Shown here one piece after another: positions 1 through 8,637 of a DNA stretch of 64,000 bases; the stretch's first letter is position 1; every line of letters begins with the position of its first letter. The position numbers and the translations under genes are program-made. The notes under the pieces are model-generated. The model was not told the DNA's origin. It was given only the letters and a program-made list of their open reading frames with translations, and did no database searches. Origin of the DNA: Ignavibacterium sp. (GTDB lineage: Bacteria; Bacteroidota; Ignavibacteria; Ignavibacteriales; Ignavibacteriaceae); the NCBI RefSeq assembly GCF_025998815.1, contig NZ_AP026678.1:558001-622000 (forward strand). Reading direction: 5' to 3'.

Positions 1-1
1 A

Positions 2-145
2 GGTTACGCATTCACTGCTGAAGGAGAGCCATTAGCATTTAGTTTAATTGTAAATAATTTTAATGTTCCTGTTAAACTTGCAGAGAACATTCAGGATTCA
101 ATTTGTGTTTTATTGTCAAACTTTAAAAGAAAACATTCGGAGTAA
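2..145 (+). CDS. dacB: C-terminal end of D-alanyl-D-alanine carboxypeptidase (PBP4/DacB family), partial
   Basis: An open frame enters from the left edge and stops three bases before lysS. It encodes about 47 residues beginning [20 protein letters not shown]. The pattern G-Y-x-x-T-A-x-G-E-P-L-A-F-S-x-x-V-N-N-F is typical of the C-terminal end of PBP4-type D-Ala-D-Ala carboxypeptidase/endopeptidases, periplasmic enzymes that trim peptidoglycan cross-links. The tight spacing suggests co-transcription with lysS. Only the tail is present, so the active-site motifs cannot be checked. The family call rests on this short segment alone. Confidence 0.75.
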   Translation, partial: GYAFTAEGEPLAFSLIVNNFNVPVKLAENIQDSICVLLSNFKRKHSE

Positions 146-147
146 AA

Positions 148-1656
148 ATGGAGAATAATATTCAACAAGAATATAACGATTTAGTTAAAAGAAGATTTGA
201 AGAATTAGATGAACTAAAGAAAATGGGCATCGAACCTTATGCTTATGAGTTTGATGTGGACTCAGATTCGGAAGACATAAAAAATAATTTTAAGGAAGAT
301 GAACATCGTCAGGTTAAGATTGCCGGAAGAATAATGGCGATAAGAAGAATGGGAAAAGCTTCATTTGCACATATTCAGGATCATAAAGGTCGCATTCAGA
401 TTTATTTGAAAAAGGATGAACTTGGCGAAATGTATGATGCATTCAAGTTAATGGATATTGGTGATATAATCGGAGTGGAAGGATTTGTATTCAAAACGAA
501 AACCGGTGAGATTTCTGTACATACACAAAAACTGGTTCTTCTTGCAAAAGGACTTCGTCCAATTCCCATTGCAAAAGAAGTGATTGATGAAAATGGAAAT
601 AAAATTATTTACGACCAGTTTGCAGATAAAGAACTTCGTTACAGACAGCGTTATGTTGATTTGGTGGTAAATCCTGATGTTAAAGATGTATTTATAAAAA
701 GAAGTAAAATCATCTCTACCATAAGAGAGTTTCTTGACTTAAAAGGATTACTTGAAGTTGAAACTCCAATTCTTCAACCATTATATGGCGGAGCTGCTGC
801 ACGTCCTTTCATTACTCATCATAATGCGCTTGATATTGATTTGTATCTCCGCATAGCCGATGAATTGTATTTGAAAAGATTGATTGTAGGTGGATTTAAT
901 GGTGTTTATGAAATTTCCAAAGACTTCAGGAATGAAGGAATGGATCGTTCTCATAATCCCGAATTTACGATGCTCGAATTATATGTTCCATATAAAGATT
1001 ATAACTGGATGATGAATTTTGTTGAAGAGCTTTTTGAATATGTCTGCACAAAAGTATTCGGTACACTAAAATTTACTTATGAAAATCAGGAAATTGATTT
1101 TACCCGTCCTTGGAAGAGAATTTCTATGATTGAAGCAATTGAAGAAAAAACCGGAGTTAATGTAATTAAATCTGATATCGACACATTAAAATCAGTTGCA
1201 AAAAAATTGTCAATAGATCTTGTCGGACTTAACAGTAAAGCAAAACTTATTGATGAGATTTTCAGTGCAACAGTTGAAGGTGAACTTATTCAACCAACTT
1301 TTGTTTTGGATTATCCTGTTGAGCTTTCTCCATTAGCTAAAAAACATCGCTCCAAAGAAGGAGTTGTAGAAAGATTCGAAGCTTATGTAGTTGGAAAAGA
1401 AATTTGTAATGCCTTCTCTGAGCTTAACGATCCACTTGATCAAAGAGCAAGATTTGAAGAGCAGGTTAAGATGCGTGAAGCAGGAGATGATGAAGCACAT
1501 CAGATTGATGAAGACTTTTTACGAGCATTAGAATATGGAATGCCGCCAACAGCAGGATTAGGAATCGGAATTGACAGGTTGGTGATGATTCTTACAAACC
1601 AACCATCGATACGAGATGTAATTTTCTTCCCGCAGATGAAACCTGAAGTCAAATAG
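148..1656 (+). CDS. lysS: Lysyl-tRNA synthetase, class II
   Basis: This 502-residue protein charges tRNA-Lys with lysine in the cytoplasm. Residues about 55-150 form the OB-fold anticodon-binding domain. The class II catalytic core follows, with motif 2 visible as [18 protein letters not shown] and motif 3 as [13 protein letters not shown] near the C-terminus. The length is normal for bacterial LysS. The ATG is preceded by GGAG at suitable spacing and starts three bases after the stop of the upstream carboxypeptidase. A 70-bp gap separates it from the following protease gene. Nothing unusual is seen. Confidence 0.97.
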   Translation: MENNIQQEYNDLVKRRFEELDELKKMGIEPYAYEFDVDSDSEDIKNNFKEDEHRQVKIAGRIMAIRRMGKASFAHIQDHKGRIQIYLKKDELGEMYDAFKLMDIGDIIGVEGFVFKTKTGEISVHTQKLVLLAKGLRPIPIAKEVIDENGNKIIYDQFADKELRYRQRYVDLVVNPDVKDVFIKRSKIISTIREFLDLKGLLEVETPILQPLYGGAAARPFITHHNALDIDLYLRIADELYLKRLIVGGFNGVYEISKDFRNEGMDRSHNPEFTMLELYVPYKDYNWMMNFVEELFEYVCTKVFGTLKFTYENQEIDFTRPWKRISMIEAIEEKTGVNVIKSDIDTLKSVAKKLSIDLVGLNSKAKLIDEIFSATVEGELIQPTFVLDYPVELSPLAKKHRSKEGVVERFEAYVVGKEICNAFSELNDPLDQRARFEEQVKMREAGDDEAHQIDEDFLRALEYGMPPTAGLGIGIDRLVMILTNQPSIRDVIFFPQMKPEVK

Positions 1657-1726
1657 GGAATAAAATAGTAGTTTTAATCAAACAAGGATTTTTACATTTT
1701 AATACGAAAGCTTTATTGGAGATAAT

Positions 1727-3343
1727 ATGTTTTCTAACTGGACTAAATTTCCATTTCTCTTTTTAGTTCTTACAATTGGTGCTTTAATCGGAATTCAACT
1801 TGAAAAAGTTTTTTCAGGTGATAATCTTCGGGAAAGTATCAGAAAATTTAATGATGTACTTACTTACACAGAAAAATATTACATAGAAGAGGTTGATACT
1901 CAGAAATTGGTTGAAGCAGCTTTGAACGGAATGTTTAATCAACTTGATCCTCATTCCGTTTACATTCCGGCAAAGGAATTTACTGCGGTCGAAGAATCAT
2001 TCAGAGGCGATTTTGAAGGAATTGGAATCGAATTTCAAATTGTTAACGACACGCTTACTGTTGTTTCACCGATTACCGGTGGACCAAGTGAACAACTTGG
2101 AATTTTGTCTGGTGACAGAATAGTGAAGATTGATGGTAATTCAGTAATCGGAATTACTAATGATGAAGTGCGTCAGAAATTAAGAGGCAAAGCTGGAACA
2201 AAAGTAAATGTTACGATTGCAAGACCTGGGGTTTCGAAGCTACTTGAATACACAATCGTAAGAGACAAGATTCCGATTTATTCAGTGGACACTCATTTTA
2301 TGATTGATGATAAAACCGGCTATGTGAGCGTTTCAAGATTTTCCGAAACCACATTCGATGAATTATATAGTGCATTGAAAGATCTCGATTCAAAAGGAAT
2401 GAAGCAATTACTCCTGGACCTACGCGGAAATCCTGGTGGCTATTTAAATCAGGCAGTTCAAATTGCAGATTTATTCATTGATGGAAAGAAAAAAATAGTT
2501 TACACTTCAGGAAGAAGAAGTGAGTTCAATGAAGAATATTATGCTTCAGAAACTTACCCTTATGAAAAAATTCCATTAGTTGTTTTAATAAATCGTGGAA
2601 GTGCATCAGCTAGTGAAATCGTTTCAGGTGCAGTTCAGGATTGGGATAGAGGATTGGTAGTAGGTGAAACTTCTTTTGGTAAAGGTCTTGTGCAAAGACA
2701 ATTTCAATTATTCGACAACTCAGCAATCAGACTAACTATATCCGAATATTTTACTCCTTCGGGAAGATTAATTCAGAGAGATTACAAAAACAAAAAGGAT
2801 AAAAAAGATTATTACTCAGAAATTTCCGACAGAGAAGAATCCGAAGGTGAAAATCTTGAACATACTGCTGAAAAGGATTCCTCAAAACCAACTTATAAAA
2901 CTTTGGTTAAGAAAAGAACTGTTTTTGGCGGTGGTGGAATAACACCTGACTACATAGTTAAATCTGAAACATTAACAGAGTATACTCAGAATCTGTTGAA
3001 AGAAAATTTGTTTTATTCTTTCGTGCTGAGTTACCTGGATATCAATACAAAGAATATTAAAAACAGATTTGGGGACAATCTCAATAAATTCAGAAAAGAA
3101 TTTTCAATATCTGATGATATGATTAATTCTTTTGTCAACTATGCTAAATCTAAGAAAGTAGAATTTGTGCAATCTGATTTTGAAAAAGATAAAGATTACA
3201 TTGCTGCAAGATTGAAAGCTCAGATCGCAAGAAACTTCTGGAAAAATGATGGTTGGTATTCAGTTTTATTGGAAGGTGATTCACAATTCAATAAAGCTCT
3301 GAAACTATTTAACGAAGCAAAAGATCTGGCAAATCTTAAGTGA
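1727..3343 (+). CDS. ctpA: C-terminal processing peptidase (S41 family, CtpA/Prc type)
   Basis: This is a periplasmic serine protease of 538 residues that degrades or trims proteins from their C-termini. An N-terminal hydrophobic segment (residues 7-25) acts as signal or anchor. A PDZ domain lies at about 85-165, followed by the S41 catalytic core. The Ser-Lys dyad is visible: the serine in GSASASE (about residue 294) and the lysine in GETSFGKG (about residue 319), with the family's usual spacing of about 25 residues. A charged, low-complexity insert (about 355-395) sits inside the core. The start has GGAGA upstream. Its stop overlaps the GTG start of the next gene by four bases. Confidence 0.93.
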   Translation: MFSNWTKFPFLFLVLTIGALIGIQLEKVFSGDNLRESIRKFNDVLTYTEKYYIEEVDTQKLVEAALNGMFNQLDPHSVYIPAKEFTAVEESFRGDFEGIGIEFQIVNDTLTVVSPITGGPSEQLGILSGDRIVKIDGNSVIGITNDEVRQKLRGKAGTKVNVTIARPGVSKLLEYTIVRDKIPIYSVDTHFMIDDKTGYVSVSRFSETTFDELYSALKDLDSKGMKQLLLDLRGNPGGYLNQAVQIADLFIDGKKKIVYTSGRRSEFNEEYYASETYPYEKIPLVVLINRGSASASEIVSGAVQDWDRGLVVGETSFGKGLVQRQFQLFDNSAIRLTISEYFTPSGRLIQRDYKNKKDKKDYYSEISDREESEGENLEHTAEKDSSKPTYKTLVKKRTVFGGGGITPDYIVKSETLTEYTQNLLKENLFYSFVLSYLDINTKNIKNRFGDNLNKFRKEFSISDDMINSFVNYAKSKKVEFVQSDFEKDKDYIAARLKAQIARNFWKNDGWYSVLLEGDSQFNKALKLFNEAKDLANLK

Positions 3344-4152
3344 AAAAAATTATTTTAATTCTTTTCTTATCTTTCATTTTCGTTTTAAGTATTCATACTC
3401 AAACGGATAAAAGTTTTTATCAATCCGATTTACCTTTCAGAAAAATTGATGTGGGTGAAGAAATCACTTATGTGGTCAAATATCTTTTCATCTCAATCGG
3501 AGAGATTAAGTTAAAGGTTACTCATAGAGAAATAACAAACAACGACACGGTATATTCTGCAATTGCTTACATAGATTCTTATGAAGGATTACCTTTTGTA
3601 AATCTTCATCAGATTTATGAAACAAAATTTAATTCAAGACAAATCCCATTTTTTTTCAGAGGAACAATAATAGACAAAGACACAACCTTCACTGAGTACT
3701 CATTTAATTACAAGAACAAAAAGATTCATATTCTTAAAGGCAGCCGATCAAAAAATGAAATATGGACTGATTCAACAGCAGCGCTCGATCGTGAATATCT
3801 TGATGGACTTTCGCTTTTTTACTACGCAAGAATGCGTACCGGAAGAAAAGCTTCTTACAACACGCCAGTGTTTATAAATGAAAAGGGAGAAAAAACAGTA
3901 ATAAGATGTTATGATAAACCAGAACCAATCGAAATTGACGCTGTTGACTACAAAATAAATTGTGTTTATCTTGATGGTGAAACAGAATTCAAAGGTATAT
4001 TTGGTTTAACAGGATATTTTGAAGGTTGGTTTTCAAATGATGAGCACGCTGTTCCAATCTATGCTAAAATGTCTGTTATAATCGGTAACATTACAGTTGA
4101 GTTGAAGGAATGGAAAAAGAAAAATTGGACACCTCCGCAATTTCGCAATTAA
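3340..4152 (+). CDS. Exported DUF3108 domain protein
   Basis: The product is 270 residues with a clear signal peptide at the N-terminus (MKKIILILFLSFIFVLS). The remainder is rich in beta-strand-like segments and resembles DUF3108 proteins (first mature block around FRKIDVGEEITYVVKY), which are periplasmic or outer-membrane-facing proteins of unknown role in Bacteroidota and Proteobacteria. The start is a GTG that overlaps the ctpA stop (GTGA), so the two are translationally coupled. The 3' end overlaps the next gene by about 43 bases. No catalytic motif is seen. Confidence 0.75.
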   Translation: MKKIILILFLSFIFVLSIHTQTDKSFYQSDLPFRKIDVGEEITYVVKYLFISIGEIKLKVTHREITNNDTVYSAIAYIDSYEGLPFVNLHQIYETKFNSRQIPFFFRGTIIDKDTTFTEYSFNYKNKKIHILKGSRSKNEIWTDSTAALDREYLDGLSLFYYARMRTGRKASYNTPVFINEKGEKTVIRCYDKPEPIEIDAVDYKINCVYLDGETEFKGIFGLTGYFEGWFSNDEHAVPIYAKMSVIIGNITVELKEWKKKNWTPPQFRN

Positions 4153-4697
4153 GTTTTCAGGATAAATTATTTCCATATCTGGATTTATTTCCCAAAATTC
4201 ATCCATCAGTATTTCTTGCTGAAGGAGTGAAAATAATTGGTGATGTTGAGATTGGAGAAGATTCAAGCGTTTGGTACAATACAGTCATCAGAGGTGATGT
4301 TCACTATGTTAAAATAGGTAAAATGACGAACATTCAGGATTGCTCAATGCTTCATGTTACAAATGGAAAATATCCACTGAATATAGGCAATAAAGTAACT
4401 GTCGGACACGCTGTTAAATTACATGGTTGCACACTTCAGGATTTATGTTTGATCGGAATTGGTGCAATTATTTTGGATGGTGCTGTGGTTGAAGAGAAAT
4501 CAATGGTTGCTGCTGGTTCCGTAGTTAGACCAAATTTTATTGTGCCCTCAGGAAAATTAGTAGCTGGCGTACCTGCAAAAGTTGTTCGTGATTTAACACA
4601 GCAGGAACTTGATGAATTTGAAAAATCAGCTCAGAGGTATAAAAAGTACACAGAACTTACAGTAAAATCTTTGATTCATTTTTCTGAGAATAAATAA
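4110..4697 (+). CDS. Gamma-carbonic anhydrase-like hexapeptide-repeat protein (YrdA/PaaY type)
   Basis: A 195-residue left-handed beta-helix protein. Hexapeptide repeats run from about residue 40 to 150 (for example GEDSSVWYNTVIRGD, then INIGNKVTVGHAVKLHGC). Histidines at the usual metal-ligand places (HVTNG, VGHAV, KLHGC) suggest a trimeric zinc- or iron-binding gamma-carbonic anhydrase-like enzyme. The physiological reaction is not certain in this family. The annotated ATG gives an N-terminal extension of about 30 residues and a 43-bp overlap with the previous gene, so a later start near PKIHPSVF is possible. The stop overlaps the ybeY start by one base. Confidence 0.85.
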   Translation: MEKEKLDTSAISQLSFQDKLFPYLDLFPKIHPSVFLAEGVKIIGDVEIGEDSSVWYNTVIRGDVHYVKIGKMTNIQDCSMLHVTNGKYPLNIGNKVTVGHAVKLHGCTLQDLCLIGIGAIILDGAVVEEKSMVAAGSVVRPNFIVPSGKLVAGVPAKVVRDLTQQELDEFEKSAQRYKKYTELTVKSLIHFSENK

Positions 4698-5125
4698 TGA
4701 GAAATCTCAGAATCTATTCCATTGATAAAAAAATACCTAAGAAAAAATTACATTATTTTGTGAAATTAATTCTGGAAGATCTTAAACTTTCACTTTCTTC
4801 ACTTGAATTAAATTTTATCAAATCAGATAAAATAAGAGAGATTAACAAACAATATCTTTCTCACGATTATTCAACAGATATTATCACATTTAATTACTCT
4901 AATAATAAAAATCGAATTGACGGAGAAATTTTTATTTCAGTTGATGATGCAACAGAAAATGCTGCAAAGTATAAAGTAAGTTATCTAGAAGAAATTGGCA
5001 GATTAATTGTTCATGGAGTTTTGCATTTAATTGGTTTTGATGACCTGACTCCTGGTGAAAGAAAAAAAATGAAAAATCAGGAGAATCGTTTGATTAAAAA
5101 GTATAAATTTATTTTATTAAGGTAG
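4697..5125 (+). CDS. ybeY: Endoribonuclease YbeY (16S rRNA maturation)
   Basis: This 142-residue metallo-endoribonuclease family member acts in 16S rRNA 3'-end maturation and ribosome quality control. The metal motif is HGVLHLIGFDD. The first two histidines of the H-x3-H-x5-H signature are present, but the third ligand position is Asp, not His. This resembles variants I recall from Bacteroidota-type YbeY. The start codon overlaps the stop of the carbonic anhydrase-like gene by one base, so the genes are likely coupled. The protein is slightly short at the N-terminus compared with the E. coli enzyme. Confidence 0.9.
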   Translation: MRNLRIYSIDKKIPKKKLHYFVKLILEDLKLSLSSLELNFIKSDKIREINKQYLSHDYSTDIITFNYSNNKNRIDGEIFISVDDATENAAKYKVSYLEEIGRLIVHGVLHLIGFDDLTPGERKKMKNQENRLIKKYKFILLR

Positions 5126-5171
5126 AGGAAAGAAAAATTTTTCCTTTCCATAAGTTTTTAATGAGGTTTGA

Positions 5172-6053
5172 ATGGCTGTTACAATAAGCCAGGTGATTGA
5201 GCAATTCCTTTCGCAACTTTCAAATATCAGAAGATACTCAGATAATACCATTAAGGCATATCGTATTGATTTATCTGAATTTGGTATATTTTGTTCTGAT
5301 AACTCTAAATTTAATATCGATGAGATTACCGAAAAGTTTCTTAAAAAATATTTAGTCAACCTAACAGAAAGAGAGCTTGATAAAACCAGTATATCCAGAA
5401 AACTTTCTGCAATTCGTAGTCTATTCAGATATGCATTCAGGAACGAATTGATTGAATCTAATCCTGCATCTTCTTTGCTTAGCCCTAAAACAAGAAGAAA
5501 GTTACCTTCTGTTGTTGATGTAAATTCTTTAGAATATTTAATTGAGGATAACAAGAACAATACTGATTTGCTTCAGAAGATAATTCTTGAATTGCTTTAT
5601 GGATGTGCATTGCGTGTAAGTGAATTGTGTAATCTAAAATATAAAGATGTAGATTTTGAAAGCAGCATGATTAGAATTTTAGGCAAAGGAAATAAAATGC
5701 GAATTGTTCCTTTGGGTTCTAAATCATTACAACTTCTGAATTCTTATTTGAATGAATTTCCTGTTTCAAGTCACAATGATTTTTTGATAAGAACTAAAAG
5801 CAATCAAAAGATTTATCCAAGAATGGTTTATAGAATTGTTAATCGGAACTTATCCAAAGTAACTGATGTCAAAAATAAGAGTCCACACACACTAAGGCAC
5901 AGTGCGGCAACTCATATGCTTGATAATGGTGCAGATTTAAGAGTTGTTAAAGAAATACTTGGACACGAAAATTTATCAACTACACAAATTTACACTCATG
6001 TTAGTATCGAAAGACTAAAAGCGACTTATAAAAAGTCGCATCCAAAATCATAA
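5172..6053 (+). CDS. xerC: Tyrosine recombinase XerC/XerD
   Basis: The product is 293 residues, the usual length for Xer recombinases that resolve chromosome dimers at dif. An N-terminal SAM-like core-binding domain (about 1-90) precedes the catalytic domain. The catalytic residues are visible: Arg in ALRVSEL, H-x-x-R in HTLRHSAATH, the late His in LGHENLSTTQ, and the nucleophile Tyr in IYTHVS. It lies between ybeY and hpf in a housekeeping block, so it is not the prophage integrase. XerC and XerD cannot be told apart from sequence alone. Spacing to hpf is 18 bp. Confidence 0.9.
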   Translation: MAVTISQVIEQFLSQLSNIRRYSDNTIKAYRIDLSEFGIFCSDNSKFNIDEITEKFLKKYLVNLTERELDKTSISRKLSAIRSLFRYAFRNELIESNPASSLLSPKTRRKLPSVVDVNSLEYLIEDNKNNTDLLQKIILELLYGCALRVSELCNLKYKDVDFESSMIRILGKGNKMRIVPLGSKSLQLLNSYLNEFPVSSHNDFLIRTKSNQKIYPRMVYRIVNRNLSKVTDVKNKSPHTLRHSAATHMLDNGADLRVVKEILGHENLSTTQIYTHVSIERLKATYKKSHPKS

Positions 6054-6071
6054 AAATAATCGGAGGATAAT

Positions 6072-6374
6072 ATGAACATCCAAATTACCGCCCGAAAGTT
6101 CAAAGCTCACGAAACCTTAAAAGAGTTCATTAAAGATGAGCTTACTTCATTAAAACGATTTAATGATGATATTATAAGTGCGGATGTTAAATTAAGTTTT
6201 CAGAACACACAGAACAGTATTAAAATTGCTGAGGTTTTATTGAGTATTCCTGGGCAGATGTTGACTGCAAAAGAAGAATCCGATGATTTCAAAAAATCTG
6301 TAGCTGGTGCAGTTGAAAAATTGCGCAATCAATTATCAACCATAAAATCAAAAAGAACATCTAAAACAAGATGA
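6072..6374 (+). CDS. hpf: Ribosome hibernation promoting factor, short form
   Basis: This 100-residue cytoplasmic protein belongs to the HPF/YfiA (S30AE) family, which binds the 30S subunit in the mRNA channel and stabilises inactive ribosomes. It starts MNIQITARKFKAHETLKEFI, the usual beta-alpha start of the fold, and ends in a basic tail. It lacks the C-terminal dimerisation domain of long HPF. AGGA lies just upstream of the ATG. The stop overlaps the hprK start by four bases (ATGA). Short hpf next to hprK recalls the rpoN-hpf-pts gene order of other bacteria. Confidence 0.9.
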   Translation: MNIQITARKFKAHETLKEFIKDELTSLKRFNDDIISADVKLSFQNTQNSIKIAEVLLSIPGQMLTAKEESDDFKKSVAGAVEKLRNQLSTIKSKRTSKTR

Positions 6375-7384
6375 TTAGAATTGACGAAAAAAATATTATT
6401 CGTAAAGATTTTATAACGGTAAATTTTCTTTATGAAAATGCAAAAAAGATTTGCAAATTAAATCTCGTAACAAAAGAACATAATCTTGATAACAAAATAA
6501 TTGATCAGAATCTTCACAGACCCGGCCTGGCATTAGCCGGGTTTGTTGATTTATTTTCTTACACAAGGGTTCAGGTTTATGGTAATACTGAGTTAAGATA
6601 TCTTGAAAAATTAAACGGTGAAGAAAGGAGAAAATCTCTCAGACGGGTTTTTGAATTCAACATACCTTGTGTAGTTATAACTGATGGTAATAAACCTGAT
6701 GAAATTTTTTTGGATGAAGCTTCAAAATTCAAAGTACCAATTTTTACTACTGAATATTCAACTACAAAACTGGTTTACCTTTTAAGTGATTTCCTTGATG
6801 ATCAGTTTGCGCCGCGATTAACTGTCCACGGTTCTTTCGTCGATGTTTATGGTGTGGGAATTATGTTTATGGGAAAATCTGGAATAGGGAAGAGTGAAGT
6901 TACTTTGGATTTAATCGAAAGAGGCCATCGGCTTGTTGCAGATGATGTAATTGTCCTTACCAAAAAAGGTGAAGGCATTTTAATGGGCACAGGAACTGAA
7001 CTTGGAAAACATTTTATGGAAATCAGAGGTTTGGGAATAATTGATGTTGAAAGAATGTTTGGAATCCGTGCTATTCGTTATCAGAAGAGATTGGAAATTC
7101 TCGTGGAACTTGAAATTTGGGATGACAATTCTGATTATACCCGTACTGGTTTGGATGGAAGAACTCTCTCGATAATGGATGTAGAAATTCCTTATGTTAA
7201 ATTACCTATACTTCCCGGAAAAAATATTACCGTAATTTCAGAGGTAATTGCACTTAACTATCTGTTGAAACATTATGGTTATGATTCAGCCCATATCTTT
7301 CAGGAAAGATTGGCTGAGAAGTTAAGATCAAAAAATGATTCTGAAAATCGTGGAGTAAACTATTTTGAACACGATTTTGAGTAG
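6371..7384 (+). CDS. hprK: HPr kinase/phosphorylase
   Basis: This bifunctional enzyme of 337 residues phosphorylates HPr or an HPr-like protein on serine and removes the phosphate. The N-terminal domain covers about residues 1-135. The Walker A motif GKSGIGKSE follows at about 168-176, and the HPrK signature region EIRGLGIIDV lies downstream. The length fits the family. It overlaps hpf by four bases. No HPr, EI or EII gene is visible nearby, as in other organisms with incomplete phosphotransferase systems, where HprK has a regulatory role. Whether its partner is present in this genome cannot be seen. Confidence 0.93.
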   Translation: MIRIDEKNIIRKDFITVNFLYENAKKICKLNLVTKEHNLDNKIIDQNLHRPGLALAGFVDLFSYTRVQVYGNTELRYLEKLNGEERRKSLRRVFEFNIPCVVITDGNKPDEIFLDEASKFKVPIFTTEYSTTKLVYLLSDFLDDQFAPRLTVHGSFVDVYGVGIMFMGKSGIGKSEVTLDLIERGHRLVADDVIVLTKKGEGILMGTGTELGKHFMEIRGLGIIDVERMFGIRAIRYQKRLEILVELEIWDDNSDYTRTGLDGRTLSIMDVEIPYVKLPILPGKNITVISEVIALNYLLKHYGYDSAHIFQERLAEKLRSKNDSENRGVNYFEHDFE

Positions 7385-7444
7385 AATTTTTCCTCGCCTT
7401 AAATATTGACAAATCACTCTCATTTATATATGTTGCAGCACCTT

Positions 7445-8383
7445 ATGAAAAAATTTTTTTACTACTCAAATAAGAACTTAAAATTCGTTGAAATAAAGAA
7501 CTTCAAAGCTAAAACTATCACTTTTGTTATAGTTTCATCAATTATTCTAAGTTCTTTACTTTTCGGAACTTATTACCTTGTTTTTACAATATTTAACTCA
7601 AAAGATAAAGCTCAATTAGAGCAGGAGAACATACTTTTAAAGGAAAAAATAAAGAACCTTAGCGTTCAGTATTCGTCTTTAAAGGACGAATTACAAAATT
7701 TAGTCGAATTAAGTTCGAATCTGAGAAAATTAACAAACCTAAAACCTTTAATAACTCAGGAAAATCCTGGTATCGGTGGAAGTATTTTTAGTGACGAAAT
7801 TTCCTCGATACTTTCAAAAGATGCCGATGTTGCTAGTTCTTTAGCTTTAATTGAAACTCTTACACAAAAATTTGAGTTAGAGAAAAAAGAATATTTGAGA
7901 ATAACAGAAAAACTTAACGAAAATTCTGCTTTCTATGATGCTTTACCTGCAATCATTCCAACTACAGGTGGTTATTCCATCGAAGGTTTTGGAATGAGAA
8001 TGCATCCGATACTCAAAGTAATGAAAATGCACGAAGGATTGGATATTCTAACTAATGTGGGTTCACCTGTATTCGCCCCTGGAAATGGTAAAATTGTTTA
8101 TGTAGGTCCCAGAGGTGGTTACGGATTAACTGTTGAAGTTGAGCATGGTTTTGGTTATAAAACCGTTTTCGCCCATCTATCAAAAGCTTTAGTAAAAGAA
8201 GGGCAAACTGTTAAGAGAGGGGATAGAATTGCTTTAACAGGTAACAGCGGACTTTCTACAGGTCCACATCTTCATTATGAAGTTCATTTAAATGGAATAC
8301 CTCAGGATCCTATAAACTATTTCTTTGAAGATTTTAACTATTTCGAAGCTAAAAAAATAACAAAAAGAGTGGGAGATAAATAA
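7445..8383 (+). CDS. M23 family metallopeptidase (membrane-anchored, coiled coil)
   Basis: A LytM-type zinc endopeptidase that cuts peptidoglycan cross-bridges or has become a scaffold. From the ATG chosen here it is 312 residues, starting MKKFFYYSNKN. That start matches related cell-envelope M23 proteins better than an upstream TTG at 7406. A transmembrane segment lies at about residues 20-45, a coiled coil follows at about 55-105, and the M23 domain is C-terminal. Metal ligands are visible: His in GMRMHPI and Asp in HEGLDI, then H-L-H in GPHLHYEVH. It lies between hprK and a small DUF2795 gene, three bases before the latter. Confidence 0.88.
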   Translation: MKKFFYYSNKNLKFVEIKNFKAKTITFVIVSSIILSSLLFGTYYLVFTIFNSKDKAQLEQENILLKEKIKNLSVQYSSLKDELQNLVELSSNLRKLTNLKPLITQENPGIGGSIFSDEISSILSKDADVASSLALIETLTQKFELEKKEYLRITEKLNENSAFYDALPAIIPTTGGYSIEGFGMRMHPILKVMKMHEGLDILTNVGSPVFAPGNGKIVYVGPRGGYGLTVEVEHGFGYKTVFAHLSKALVKEGQTVKRGDRIALTGNSGLSTGPHLHYEVHLNGIPQDPINYFFEDFNYFEAKKITKRVGDK

Positions 8384-8385
8384 AT

Positions 8386-8607
8386 ATGATCTGGACGGTT
8401 GAATTGGCATCATATCTTGATGATGCACCTTGGCCGGCAACAAAAGAAGAACTGATTGAATATGCAGAAAGAATCGGTGCACCATATGAATTAATCGAAA
8501 ACCTCAAAGAACTCGAAGACTCAGATGAACCATATGAGTCTATTGAAGATATCTGGCCGGATTATCCATCCGACGAAGACTTCTTTTACAACGAAGATGA
8601 AAACTAA
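8386..8607 (+). CDS. Small acidic DUF2795 protein
   Basis: A 73-residue acidic protein. The core WTVELASYLDDAPWPATKEELI and YAERIGAP match the DUF2795 family, small helical proteins common in Bacteroidota and Actinobacteria and of unknown function. The C-terminal third is highly acidic. It starts three bases after the M23 peptidase stop and ends just before a strong intrinsic terminator, so it is probably the last gene of the hprK/M23 transcript. I infer no function. Confidence 0.8.
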   Translation: MIWTVELASYLDDAPWPATKEELIEYAERIGAPYELIENLKELEDSDEPYESIEDIWPDYPSDEDFFYNEDEN

Positions 8608-8613
8608 AAGCGA

Positions 8614-8637
8614 GGGCGCTGCTAAGCGCCTTTTTTT
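8614..8637 (+). terminator. Intrinsic terminator abutting the holB start codon
   Basis: GGCGCT (8615-8620) pairs with AGCGCC (8625-8630) around a GCTA loop, followed by seven T (8631-8637). It lies directly after the DUF2795 stop. The T tract runs straight into the ATG of holB at 8638. Confidence 0.88.

Noticed and set aside
5172..6053. Xer-type recombinase as prophage or integron integrase
   Set aside because: It is in a housekeeping operon with standard length and motifs, 47 kb from the prophage and with no attachment-like repeats nearby.
7406..7444. TTG start at 7406 for the M23 peptidase
   Set aside because: The extra residues do not fit related proteins, and TTGACA at this place may instead be a -35 element. 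The ATG at 7445 matches the usual family start.
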